A stretch of 31,496 nt of DNA from Isohypsibius dastychi. Its lineage: Eukaryota; Tardigrada; Eutardigrada; Parachela; Isohypsibiidae. Made by a program: the position numbers and the translations under genes. Within the stretch, counting starts at the first letter, position 1, and each line of letters starts with the position of its first letter. The DNA is taken from assembly GCA_034696485.1 (NCBI GenBank), contig JAQIWT010000150.1:1-31496 (forward strand), in the 5' to 3' direction. The notes under the pieces are model-generated. The model was not told where the DNA came from. It saw only the letters and a list, made by a program, of their open reading frames with translations, and searched no databases. This document shows positions 14,401-28,098 of this stretch, one piece after another.

Positions 14401-17330
14401 TGCTCCGGCCACCAACGAAAAAATGCTGAGCGACGCCGACGGAGTGCCAGTTTTCAGCACAAAGCTGGATGAGGCATTCCGACCTGTTGCTGCCCGTGTG
14501 CTGGTCAGCGATTTTGCCCCAGCTAATTTCAGCCATGACTCTGCAGGAAGACTACTCAAATGGTCTCAAGGGTCAAGATCTGAAACCTCAAGCTACAATC
14601 AACAAGGTCAACTAATCGCAACCAAGATGGCCAACGGTGCGTCATGGAAGTATGACTACAACGACCAGCGACAACTCGTTAAAGTCACGAAAGGATCTGG
14701 TCCTGCCATCGAACTCGAGTACGATACCGTTGGTGGTCTCACTTCCGCAACAACTCCAAAAGGCGAAAAATGGATTCTGGCGGACGAGAACATGCTTCTG
14801 TTTCGCCGTATCTCTATCCAGAGCCCGCTGTCAAATGTCCACTTTTCCACAGATTTGAACAGTCAAGACCAGATTATTGGGCACAGTTATCCAAGTGGTC
14901 TCAAGAACAGCTACTATATCCGTGGTGAAGATGGGAAAGTCACAGGAATCCTGGGTGGGAAATCGAGCTTCAACCTGAGTTATAACCACGACGGTCATCT
15001 GGAAAAAGTCATCGCTACAGGAGCCATTTCTTTTTTGTCGGAGCGGAAGTACCACGAAAGTTCACTTCTCAAGTCACAAACCTCCACCTTCTCCGGAAGC
15101 GTGCAGTTGGAGAGTGAGGTGTCTGAGTTCGACTATGATGCTAGTTTCAATCTTGTCAGACGGAAAGTAAAAGTCGGGAGTAAAGATGTGCCTGTCACGG
15201 ATCTCCAATATAATCCCAAAACCCACCAGCTTCGGAAGTTCGGGCCGTTCAGTTTCTCACAAAGCCAGATTGGTGCAATCATCGTTTCTGATGACAATGC
15301 CATTTTTCTTCGTCAGTTGAACAACATGGGCAAAACGCGAAATTTTGTGCTGAGGTTGCAGCAGAAGGTCGCAGCATCCACAGAGTTGTCGTACAACGAA
15401 ATGGGCCAGCTGGCTGAGCTTAAAATCCGGAAACGAGATGCCGATCCGTCGGTTGCATTTGGATTCAAGTATGACCTCGATGGCCAGCTGATCGAAGCAA
15501 CGAAAAACAAACAAGCATGGTGTTCATATTCCTATGATCTCAACGGAAACATCTTCAGCTCAACCGGTAAGAACCACCTTGGATTCTATCATTGTTCATA
15601 ACATCAAATTTAAGCAGCACCCACTTCATTCGAAATAACTTTGAGTTGTCAAATTATTAAGCCAATCGAATGATTAATTACATTATTTAAATATAAATAA
15701 AATTTATATTAAAAATTTGAAATTAGAAGTTTTCGTTAAAAAACGGAAGAATTTTATTAACCATTTTTCTTTACAGCAAATGGAGTTGCACTGACTGCAA
15801 ACTATACTACCGGCGACCGACTTTCCGGAGTTCAGCGCAGCGGAAAAGATATTCTAGTGTCGACCGATTTGGACGGTTTCGTCGTTCAATATGGAGATAT
15901 GAAACTCGTATACAACGCGTTTGGACTTCTCGAACAAGTCTGGAAGAACGATAAATCGCTGGACATTAAGTACTTCTACGATCACCAACATCGCCTCATC
16001 GCACGTCACAGTGCAACCGGAAACGAAGTGACTCAGTACATTTACGACGACGAACATCGCATCAGCCATGTCTTCCACAAGAAATCGTTGATTCAGATTT
16101 ATTACGACTCATTCGGACAGCAGATCGCAATGTCACGGGATGCAGTCATGTTCTACATTGTTCAATCGCCAGTGTCCACCATCATAATCAACTCACAAGG
16201 CCAGACTGTGAAAGAGCAAATGTGGTCACCTTTCGGGACACTTGAGAGTGAATCAAGTCCGGAATTTTATTATCCGTTCGACCAGAAATCCAGAATACGT
16301 GATGTTGTGAGTTCCGTTGTATTTCACGAGAGAAGCCGACCATACCATCCCGAAATCGGCAGATTCCTTGCACCCTCTTTTGGCGATCTAAAAGGATTCA
16401 AACTCAGCAGTCTGAATGCGTATATATTCCAGGAGAACGACCGCTTGATGACCGAAAAAGAAAGGTCACCTCTGCTAAGTAAGTGAACATAACATAGAAT
16501 TACACGAGTTGTCAAATTCACGTGCTTTTTACTTTTTAGATATGGAAGATTGGGCGGAGTTGTTTGGGATGTCAAATGTATTTCAAAAAGCCACCAGGAG
16601 GCTGAATTTTCAGGAGCAGTGTCAACAATCGACAACTCTGACCGTCGAGAACTCTCCTTGTTTCCGGCAAAACATGTTCAACCTGGACTTTACTTCCACG
16701 AAGCAGCCACCACTCCAGCCGCAAAACGTTCTTTCAAGACCTCATCGAATTTCATCCATCTTGCCATTTTACAATAAAGGCGTGATATTCTCCCCATCAT
16801 CGAACACTCTGAGCGTCTACCGAACCGGGACTGGTTCAAGGGTGATGAACGAAGCTCTGGAAAACATTTTCAACAACACGTTGATCGCCCCATGGACCGT
16901 CTCAGGCGGAAACTTGGTAAAAGTTTTCGTGGCTAAACAAGGTGATGCTTCTATTCTTCAAATGGATGCCAGTCGCCTGCAGTCCACTATACCCAAGCTC
17001 AATCTGACCAAAATCCAACTGACATCCACAATCCTCATTCAGTCCGGCAATCTCGTTTTCAACATGACTTATTATCCGTCATTGAGTTCCAGTTTGAGTT
17101 CCATAAAAAGTTTCGTCACGGATCAGGCTGTTAGTAAAGCATTGACGATGGAAAGGTCACAAATCGATGCCGGTGAGACGGGATTGCTGTGGAAATGGAA
17201 TGACAATGAGAGAGCCCTTCTCAGCAAATCTGGATCCGTTCCCGGATTTCGAGGATATTTTCTGAGGGACCCCGTGGCCTTCCCTCAACTTGCCAATGAA
17301 GTTTTTAATGTTGCTCTCACGCGTTCATGA
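4819..17330 (+). CDS. TENM: Teneurin, complete, 24 exons, 2783 residues
   Basis: Type II transmembrane adhesion receptor; teneurins act at the cell surface in neuronal wiring and basement-membrane integrity. Exons: 4819-5056, 6512-6757, 7582-7770, 7919-8093, 8253-8443, 8503-8613, 8736-9254, 9479-9756, 9812-9923, 9977-10072, 10209-10400, 10470-10667, 10726-10908, 10967-11113, 11167-11247, 11303-11429, 11485-11616, 11684-12252, 12309-12702, 12763-13001, 13065-13966, 14027-15566, 15777-16478, 16540-17330. All junctions are GT-AG and keep frame. The sum is 8352 bases, matching the family's usual 2600-2800 residues. Domain order is intracellular domain, membrane segment (about 326-346), EGF 1-8 (about 687-945), beta-sandwich region, NHL propeller (about 1300-1680), YD shell (about 1687-2500), Tox-GHH-like end. 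The ATG at 4819 is the first in its frame after a TGA at 4759. Exons 2-5 are the least certain because the intracellular domain is poorly conserved. An alternative upstream first exon is possible, as nematode teneurin genes use two promoters. Confidence 0.95.
8503..9923 (+). other. TENM: Teneurin exons 6-9: juxtamembrane stalk and conserved pre-EGF module
   Basis: Exons 6-7 give a polar stalk with many N-glycosylation sequons (NFT, NET, NES, NVT, NQS), as expected for extracellular sequence. RAPR near the end of exon 7 fits the minimal furin pattern RxxR, and a teneurin ectodomain is known to be shed by furin in this part of the protein; here this is inference. Exons 8-9 carry the conserved module before the EGF repeats: VVVPGQSFWIARL, then YGRRDAPPKHSHYDF, then LDAGVWFLGIYND. 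These motifs are typical of animal teneurins and were the first firm anchor for the gene. Confidence 0.88.
9977..11247 (+). other. TENM: Teneurin EGF-like repeats 1-8 and acidic Cys-rich linker
   Basis: Exon 10 encodes EGF1, exon 11 EGF2-3, exon 12 EGF4-5, exon 13 EGF6-7 and exon 14 EGF8. Exons 14-15 add the linker DCKDGVDNDNGDGLADC with DADCC, matching the teneurin DGKDN-DGLVDC-DPDCC pattern. All introns here are phase 1, so each exon is a symmetrical module. In EGF2 the third Cys is replaced by Tyr (GHGQYSQGAC) and in EGF5 by Phe (SHHGSFDSLSKKC). The two unpaired cysteines left behind are the known basis of covalent cis-dimerisation in teneurins. Confidence 0.93.
11303..16478 (+). other. 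TENM: Teneurin exons 16-23: beta-sandwich, plug, NHL propeller and YD shell
   Basis: Exons 16-18 encode a transthyretin/carboxypeptidase-regulatory-like sandwich (SVLRGKVVDSNNAGLVGVRV, then GMFDLLLNGGGS) and a fibronectin-like plug. Exons 19-21 carry NHL blades (VAGNG twice, SLYIGDFNFIYRV, GTMYIADGASVRMV, GQLLIADAQ). From about 13700 the YD/RHS shell begins (EVYTFNEFG), with repeats such as NYQYDKTGRLIQV, FKYDLDGQLIEA and YSYDLNGNIFS. It closes with the RHS core ending RPYHPEIGRFLAP and NAYIFQENDRL. Intron 22 (15567-15776) is 210 bp and very A+T-rich, unlike the roughly 60 bp introns around it. Confidence 0.92.
16540..17330 (+). other. TENM: Teneurin last exon: Tox-GHH-like C-terminal domain
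   Basis: This exon begins MEDWAELFGM, matching the DIxxWL-FGF helix after the YD barrel in other teneurins. It ends with VPGFRGYFLRDPVAFPQLAN, matching the conserved VxGYxGYxV-xPxQYPELAD end. The domain is related to bacterial Tox-GHH nuclease toxins at the end of RHS proteins. I see no intact GHH catalytic signature, so it is probably structural or adhesive here. The segment that gives vertebrate teneurin C-terminal associated peptides is present in position, but I see no clear amidation or dibasic release site. Confidence 0.85.
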
Positions 17331-17515
17331 CAGGATTCGTGAGAATCTCTTTCGTTTTTGCCAAAGTCTTGGAACGCTTCAACGCTAGTCAGACCTTTTT
17401 CTTTTCTGTGCACATAATTCTACTTCTATCTTTTGAGATTTTATTAAGTTGGAGACTGGCTTTTCTCCAGACATTCATTTGTTGGGTTTTAAAATTTATT
17501 GTACTGGTTAAATCG

Positions 17516-17521
17516 AATAAA
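17516..17521 (+). terminator. Candidate poly(A) signal of the teneurin
   Basis: AATAAA about 186 bases after the stop codon, in an A+T-rich 3' flank. It is the first canonical hexamer downstream of the teneurin stop on this strand. Confidence 0.6.
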
Positions 17522-17530
17522 CAGATACGT

Positions 17531-17634
17531 ATTACCAAACCAGATCAAGATCGGGCAACAGTTTTATATCTCATATGATTTTAAATTCATTCAACAAGGA
17601 TAAAAAATACATCTAAAACACTTCCATAAAAACG
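17531..17634 (+). repeat. Dispersed repeat, copy A
   Basis: About 100 bases similar to 22602-22704 in the same orientation. Shared words include ATTACCAA, ATCGGGCAAC, ATATTCAACAA or ATTCATTCAACAA, GATAAAAAA and AACA-TTCCATAA. It starts ten bases after the teneurin poly(A) signal. No coding content or terminal inverted repeats were seen; it may be the tail of a degenerate retroelement or a local duplication. Confidence 0.6.
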
Positions 17635-17706
17635 TAAAAAACAACATTATTGCGAGCTTGTCGGTTTCATTGATACCGGGATGCTAAGTGTTTGTCCTCA
17701 ACATGA

Positions 17707-17856
17707 AGGACCGCAATCTACGGCCAGTTCACCAAGCACACCAAGTTGGATACACCATCACGTCCCAACAAAAAACTTGAATTCAAACTCGCCGGTTCTC
17801 TGGAACTCCAGCTTTCGAACATCGCCAAAGACATGGACAGCAAGCTCAATTTATAA
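17707..17856 (+). other. Short coding-looking open stretch, no start codon at its head
   Basis: Forty-nine codons lie open between two stops, reading through IYGQFTKHTKLDTPSRPNKK and ending KDMDSKLNL before TAA. The composition is protein-like, but no family is recognised, there is no ATG near its start, and an upstream exon was not found. It could be a remnant exon or chance. Confidence 0.2.
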
Positions 17857-18037
17857 GAGATATCCTCAAGGTTAACAAAATACTAGTATAAGTATTGAAA
17901 CTAAGAATTCGGCGTCTTAAAAATTACACCGAAAACTGGGGCGGTCCCGTCTAGCCTCAACCAGATTTAAAACAGCTTTTGTTTCGTTCGTGAAAACTGA
18001 AGGAAAGTACTTCAGATGGCATGGGGGTTTAGATGTC

Positions 18038-18498
18038 TCAGTCTTCGCACAGCCGTTCCGCACTTCTTCGCGGTGGAAGATTGAACGAAGAAGCTAGCAG
18101 CCGAACTGTCAAGAAATCCCCATTTTCATATAGGCTGACGGTGGTTTTATGGCGTTCCGTCCACATATCGCTGACATGATCATAAACCTGTGTTGCGAAG
18201 TTGTTTCCTTCATTCGGGTAAACCATTAAAGTATTTCACTTGTCTGCAATTTGAACCTGTATTTCCATATTTTATCCCGTGTTGGATTGCAACGGATGTC
18301 AGCCCAAACACTGAATAAATTCTGGAATATGTTCTGCTGCAGTATCAGTTTGGTGCGTTTGATCAGTCGGATTTCATATTTTCCGTTGTCCAATTCTAGC
18401 ACTGATTTATTACCATCGGGTTTAAGGACTTGCAATATGATTGAAATCGTATTTATAGTGATAAGATATAGTATTGATAGTGTTTGGGGTTTAGACAT
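18038..18498 (-). pseudogene. Two minus-strand ORFs in different frames, possibly one broken gene
   Basis: The upstream part (18498-18226) starts MSKPQTLSILYLITINTISI, a plausible signal or membrane segment, and continues with polar sequence including NLFSVWADIRCNPTRDKIWK. It ends at a TAA. Immediately after, another frame opens (18226-18038) with YDHVSDMWTERHKTTVSLYE. The two would join by a one-base frame change or an intron. A GTGAAA...CAACACAG interval of about 52 bp is the right intron length, but its phase does not restore the second frame. No domain was recognised. Either a decayed gene or chance. Confidence 0.25.
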
Positions 18499-18610
18499 AA
18501 CAATCGCAATCAGCGGTACTGTACATTTTGTGGCAATTTACATACTCTGTACGAGGGCCGGTGCCTATTGTGCCTCGCCGGTTTTAAAGCGCCACGCCAA
18601 ATCGGAATTA

Positions 18611-18840
18611 CATTGAGAGGAATCAGACCTGTGCTTATTTGTTGATCATAAAGCTGATCATATTTTTCAAATCGAGTTCGGAGCTATATCCACTTTCCCA
18701 ATTGGTAATCAACTTCATGATCGATCATATTCTGTAACTCTACTCGCAAGCAGAGTTACAAGTATGATCAAACTTGCGAAATCCAAAATATGATCAGACT
18801 TATATCAGCGGGTATGCTCAGGTCTGATCCCCCCATTGTG
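18611..18840. mobile_element. MITE-like element with terminal inverted repeats and possible target duplication
   Basis: The left arm from about 18618 (GGAATCAGACCTG, later CTGATCATATTTT near 18653) is matched by the right arm read in reverse complement from about 18833 (GGGATCAGACCTG, later CTGATCATATTTT). The arms are about 45-50 bases with scattered mismatches. A second hairpin sits inside: TGTAACTCT at 18733-18741 and AGAGTTACA at 18752-18760, extended outward by GATCATA/TATGATC. The flanks read CATTGAG (18611-18617) and CATTGTG (18834-18840), a likely CATTG target-site duplication. There is no room for a transposase, so the element would be non-autonomous. Confidence 0.7.
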
Positions 18841-19199
18841 TCTATCAATGCGCGCGCTTGGATTGGCAACTGACTGTAGGAGCAGAGAAATCGCTTTTCG
18901 GTTTCAGATCTATACTTAGTAAACTGTGCTTAATTTAAAATATAACAACACAAGAAAATGGAAATTGAAATTCAAAACATCGTCCGAGAAAATACGTAAA
19001 ATATGAGCAACCAACAAAAAAATCACAAAAAAGCAAAAAAGCTTAAAGTTTAAAGCAAAAAGAAGAGACGTTTTAATCTTCATATTAAAGTGCTAGCGTT
19101 AGTGAGTATGTCACACTGATTGAGTTGAGTGGTTGGGTTTTGCGCAACTGCAAACACATGTTCGCCCGCAGCACTGAACTCTCTTCAGACCCGCTCAGT

Positions 19200-19395
19200 C
19201 TGTCACAGGGGACATCCGGAAATAACGTTGCAAAAATACGAGGTTTTTTGACCCCCTCCCCCTCTCGTTTATTATCGTTTGTTGGCAAGATACCCCCCCC
19301 CCTCTCCTAAACGTTACATACTGCCGACCCCCCCCCTTTTTGAATTTTTTTTCCCGCCTCCAATCCCTTGAAACGGGTAGGGGGGGGGGCGTTCG
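19200..19395. repeat. Stretch of long C and G runs, probable degenerate transposon end or simple repeat
   Basis: Within 200 bases there are three runs of about nine or ten C or G: ATACCCC... near 19290, CCGACCCC... near 19325 and GGGTAGGGG... near 19380. They are interleaved with ACGTTGCAAAAATACGAGG and TAAACGTTACATACTG. C runs followed by a G run can pair as a hairpin, and the G run can form a quadruplex. The flanking words look like the tail of a decayed repetitive element, but I cannot name a family. The interval 18841-19680 holds no supportable gene. Confidence 0.4.
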
Positions 19396-19827
19396 CAGAC
19401 TAGAATTGCCGATAAAAGGTGATTCACGGTTTAAAGGACAGGATCAGATTGAATGGTTGGTTGAAACGGGCGAAGACATAAAACTATTGAAAATCAGCGA
19501 GTTGACTTAGTAGACAGTATTGCTTTGTGCAAAAGACAGCAAAATTAGGAGCGCACTTTCTTGATTACTATCGATGACCTATTATCCTGTTAATCACTGC
19601 GCCCATGATGGAAATCACTGAGCAATGAAAGCATTAGGACCATCAGTATCGCAACATGAAATCAAGATACACCAAGGTCAATGCAGATAAAAACTGTTTT
19701 GAACGCAAAGCTGAAATTGTACAGCGCAAAAAACATCAAGTCTGTGCGTCACTTGTTATTCCATCCAAAAATCAACCAGCTCTTTTTTCGTTTTCTTTCA
19801 CCAGGCTGTGCTGGTAGTTCTGACGAG

Positions 19828-21701
19828 ATGAGCCGTTTCTCGTATTACTCTATTGTCTTTGCATTCAGTTTTGCAACGTCATTTCCGTTAGGCGGAGCAG
19901 CAAGCTTGACCTCGGGAGGAATAGACTTTTCTGGAATATCATCAGCTTCGAATGGGGCAACAAGCTTGACTTCGGGAGGGACAGACCTGTCTGAAATATC
20001 ACCATCTTCGAACGGAGCAATAGGCACGAACCCGGGAGAAACCGGATTGTCTGGAATTCCATCTTCAAATGGGGCAGCAAGCTTGTCATCGGGAGGGACA
20101 GACCTGTCTGAAATATCACCATCTTCGAACGGAGCAATAGGCACGAACCCGGGAGAAACCGGATTGTCTGGAATTCCATCTTCAAATGGGGCAACAAGCT
20201 TGATCTCGGGAGGGGCAGACTTGTCTGGAATATCATCACCTTTGAATGAAGCAATAGGCGTGACCCCTGGAGCAACAGGATCAGTGGGATTATCACCATC
20301 TTTGAGTGGAGCATTAGGCGTGACACCCGAAGCAACAGGACTGGCTGGAATATTATCATCTTCAAATGGAGCAGCAGGCCCTGAAGGAACAGGACTGTCT
20401 AGATTATCATCAACTTTGAACGAAGCTGTAAGCGTAACCTCAGGTGATCCAGCTTTGCCTGTAACGTTATCTCCTCTAAACGGGCAAGCAAGTGTGACCT
20501 CGGGAGCAGAGGGATCGACTGGTGGGTTGCCTTCTTTGAGTGAAGCAACAGGGGTAACCTCGGATGGAATAAGATTGGCCGTAACGTCACCTTCTCTCAA
20601 CGAACAAACAGGCGTGACATCGGGAGCAGAGGGATCGACTGGTGGGTTGTCTTCTCTGAATGAAGCATCAAGCGTAACCTCCGATGGAACCGGATTGGCC
20701 GTAACGTCAACTTCTGTAATTGAACAAACAAGCGTGGACTCGGGAGTAGAGGGATCGACTGGTGGATTCTCTTCTTTGAATGAAGCAACAAGCGTAACCT
20801 CGTATGGAACCGGATTGGCCGTAACGTCAACTTCCGTAATCGAACAAACAAGCGTGACCTCGGGAGCGGAGGGATCGACTGGTGGACTGTCTTCTTTGAA
20901 TGAAGCAGCAAGCGTAACCTCGGATGGAACTGGATTGGCCATGACATCACCTTCTCCAAACGAACGAACAAGTGTGACATCGGGAGCGGAGGAATCGACT
21001 GGTGGATTGTCTTTTCTGAATAAAGCAACAAGAGTAACGTCGGGACGAACTAGATTGGCTGTAACGTCATCTTCGGTAAACAAACAAACAAGGGTGACCT
21101 CTGGAACAAGAGGATTGGCTGAAATATCCTCTTCCTTGAATGGAGCAGCAAGCATGACGTTGCGAGCGAAAGGATTCACTGTAGTGACTGATGCAATCAA
21201 CAGAATAGACAGTTCTGAAATATTTCCCACCGACCACGGGCTTCTTAAGAGAATCAGTTGGGTAGAATCTCGTCATGGGGATCACAAAGACACGTACAGG
21301 CCTGGGTATTCCGGTGGACCCTGGCAGGTACATACAATATCAAGCTATGCTGTTCACATAACAGACTATTTGTATCGTTTATTCCAATTCAGGTTGACAA
21401 AATCGGCTTCATTGACACGCAAACCCACCCAACAGCAGTTTCAAAACTCCACCCAAAAATAAAGGAAAAGTTTGGTATCAACTGGACTGACGTGAAGTGG
21501 ACAGACCTCGAAAAGCCATTCTTTAGTGCACTGGCGGCTCGAATGAAACTCTATATCACCGGAAGCCCGAAGTCTTGCACAAGTGCCATTCCATCAAGTG
21601 ATCAGGATCAGGCAAAGTATTGGAAAACATGTTACAACTCGGAAAGTGGCGCTGGTACCACTCAAAAATTTTTGGATGCCATTGCATCAATGCCAACATG
21701 A
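19828..21701 (+). CDS. Secreted mucin-like protein with C-terminal lysozyme/transglycosylase-like domain
   Basis: Two exons, 19828-21327 and 21393-21701, joined in phase 0 across a 65 bp GT-AG intron; 602 residues. The ATG at 19828 is chosen because it opens a signal peptide (SIVFAFSFATSFPLGGA). The frame stays open upstream to 19681, so a longer N-terminus cannot be excluded. Residues 23-458 are 22 tandem units of 18-20 residues rich in Ser, Thr and Gly, likely O-glycosylated. The last ~140 residues form a compact domain with ISWVESRHG and YRPGYSGGPWQVDKIGF, then LAARMKLYI and AKYWKTCYNSESGAGT. An early Glu (E480) followed by GGxWQ resembles the lysozyme/SLT fold (Glu, then GLMQ). The family of such invertebrate proteins is recalled rather than searched, so the hydrolase role is inference. 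An extracellular role in defence or mucus is plausible. The start and function are the main doubts; the exon join is firm. Confidence 0.8.
19894..21201 (+). repeat. In-frame 60-bp minisatellite, 22 units
   Basis: Twenty-two consecutive units translate to 18-20 residues each (436 residues in all), starting GAASLTSGG and ending VVTDAIN. The 5' units follow G-A-x-S-L-T-S-G-G-x-D-L-S-x-I-S-x-S-S-N. From about unit 10 an alternating pair appears (VTSGAEGSTGGLSSLN, then VTSDGTGLAVTSxSxx), giving a 120-bp higher-order repeat. Units 2-3 and 4-5 are nearly identical pairs, pointing to recent duplication. Because the period is a multiple of three, a 461-codon frame is also open on the opposite strand; it is an artefact of the repeat. 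Confidence 0.92.
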
Positions 21702-21899
21702 AAAGAATGACGAGAACTGATAGTATGAGTAAGGATAGTTTTGCGATGAAGTAAGGTAGATTGCTTTTCCAGTCACCTTTTGAACGCCATTATTGACAAT
21801 TTCAGGTTGTTACGATGTAAACGATTAAAATGCTGTCCAGAAACGTTTGCTCCCATCGATATAGAACATAGTATCCGAAAACACCATCTACGGTAGGAT

Positions 21900-21905
21900 A
21901 ATAAA
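21900..21905 (+). terminator. Candidate poly(A) signal of the lysozyme-like gene
   Basis: AATAAA about 200 bases after the stop at 21701, on the same strand and at a usual 3' UTR distance. Confidence 0.5.
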
Positions 21906-22886
21906 ATTAAAAGTGTATGATAATACCGTGACTGGAAGTAACTTGTTACAAAGACAAGGTAAATCATTGGTACACCCGAGGAGCAGGCAAAGCCAAAGCT
22001 CACCTTGTTTTCGTATTTCTGGCCGCAAGTCGATTCAGAAATGGATAGAAGTTATAGGCAGAAATTATAATTAGAGAAAACATTCTGCAAATGATCGCTT
22101 ATGAGATAAGAATTCTTGAAAATAGGTAAGAAGGAAGCTTAACGTGCTCCAAAATTGTCGGTCGAGTAAAAATTGTCGGTCTTGCGTCTTGCCTAAATTC
22201 CATCAGTTTGTGTGATGGGAGAGTTTGCCGAAAATGTTGGATTGTGTAAACGTGAACGTCAACGTTTCAGGCCACTAACCTTACACAACACCGCTGGGGT
22301 GACGTCAGTGCTCCAAAAATGGTATGTTTTCAAAAATTCATATCTCTTCAGTGAAATGAGCTTCGCATAATTTTACGATTACCTGTTCTTCCTCACATCT
22401 TCCTCTATCGAACGATGTATCGGATGATGACCAGAAAAGAGGGCACGAACGCAGTTCTGCTTGTGAGACTAGCTTCGGGATCGCCAGACGGTTTCATGAG
22501 AAAAAGGGCTTGGTATTGGGAACAGCTCGGAAATGCTATACGGATTTTTATACGGATTGCCAACACAAGCGAGGCAGCTGACCCGAACAGTCACATCAGG
22601 ATATTACCAATCCAAAACAAAAATCGGGCAACTTTTTTTCTGTAAATGTTATATTCAACAAAGATAAAAAAGAAAATATATTAAAACATTTCCATAACAA
22701 ACGACGTGAAGGCAGTCAAGTGGTATCTTCAAGAGACAACCACTGAGCAAACAAGGGGACAGACAGATAAATCAAAGAAAATCAGTTCATCTGGAACAAA
22801 CAACTCGCAGACTAGTAATAAAATTTTGACAATCTGATAATACCGCATCTTTGTCAACAGGAGGAAATCGGGGAAGTGTACAAAAA
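21906..22886. other. Intergenic stretch between convergent genes
   Basis: This interval lies between the 3' end of the + strand lysozyme-like gene and the 3' end of the minus-strand USP32. It has only short open frames, one of 76 codons at 22415-22645 with no recognised content. It contains the second copy of the dispersed repeat (22602-22704). No canonical AATAAA was found on the minus strand just after the USP32 stop, so that gene must use a variant signal. Confidence 0.5.
22602..22704 (+). repeat. Dispersed repeat, copy B
   Basis: About 100 bases similar to 17531-17634 in the same orientation, with several small gaps and substitutions. The sequences on both sides of the two copies are unrelated, so the repeat unit itself is about this size or has been truncated. 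Confidence 0.6.

Positions 22887-28098
<5,212 letters not shown>

Noticed and set aside
16540-17330. Active nuclease toxin at the teneurin C-terminus
   Set aside because: The domain is related to Tox-GHH, but no GHH catalytic signature is visible, so there is no sequence support for nuclease activity.
19845-21230. 461-codon open frame on the minus strand
   Set aside because: It lies opposite the 60-bp in-frame repeat of the + strand gene. A stop-free unit repeated in multiples of three leaves the opposite strand open too. The + strand has the signal peptide, the intron join and the conserved domain.
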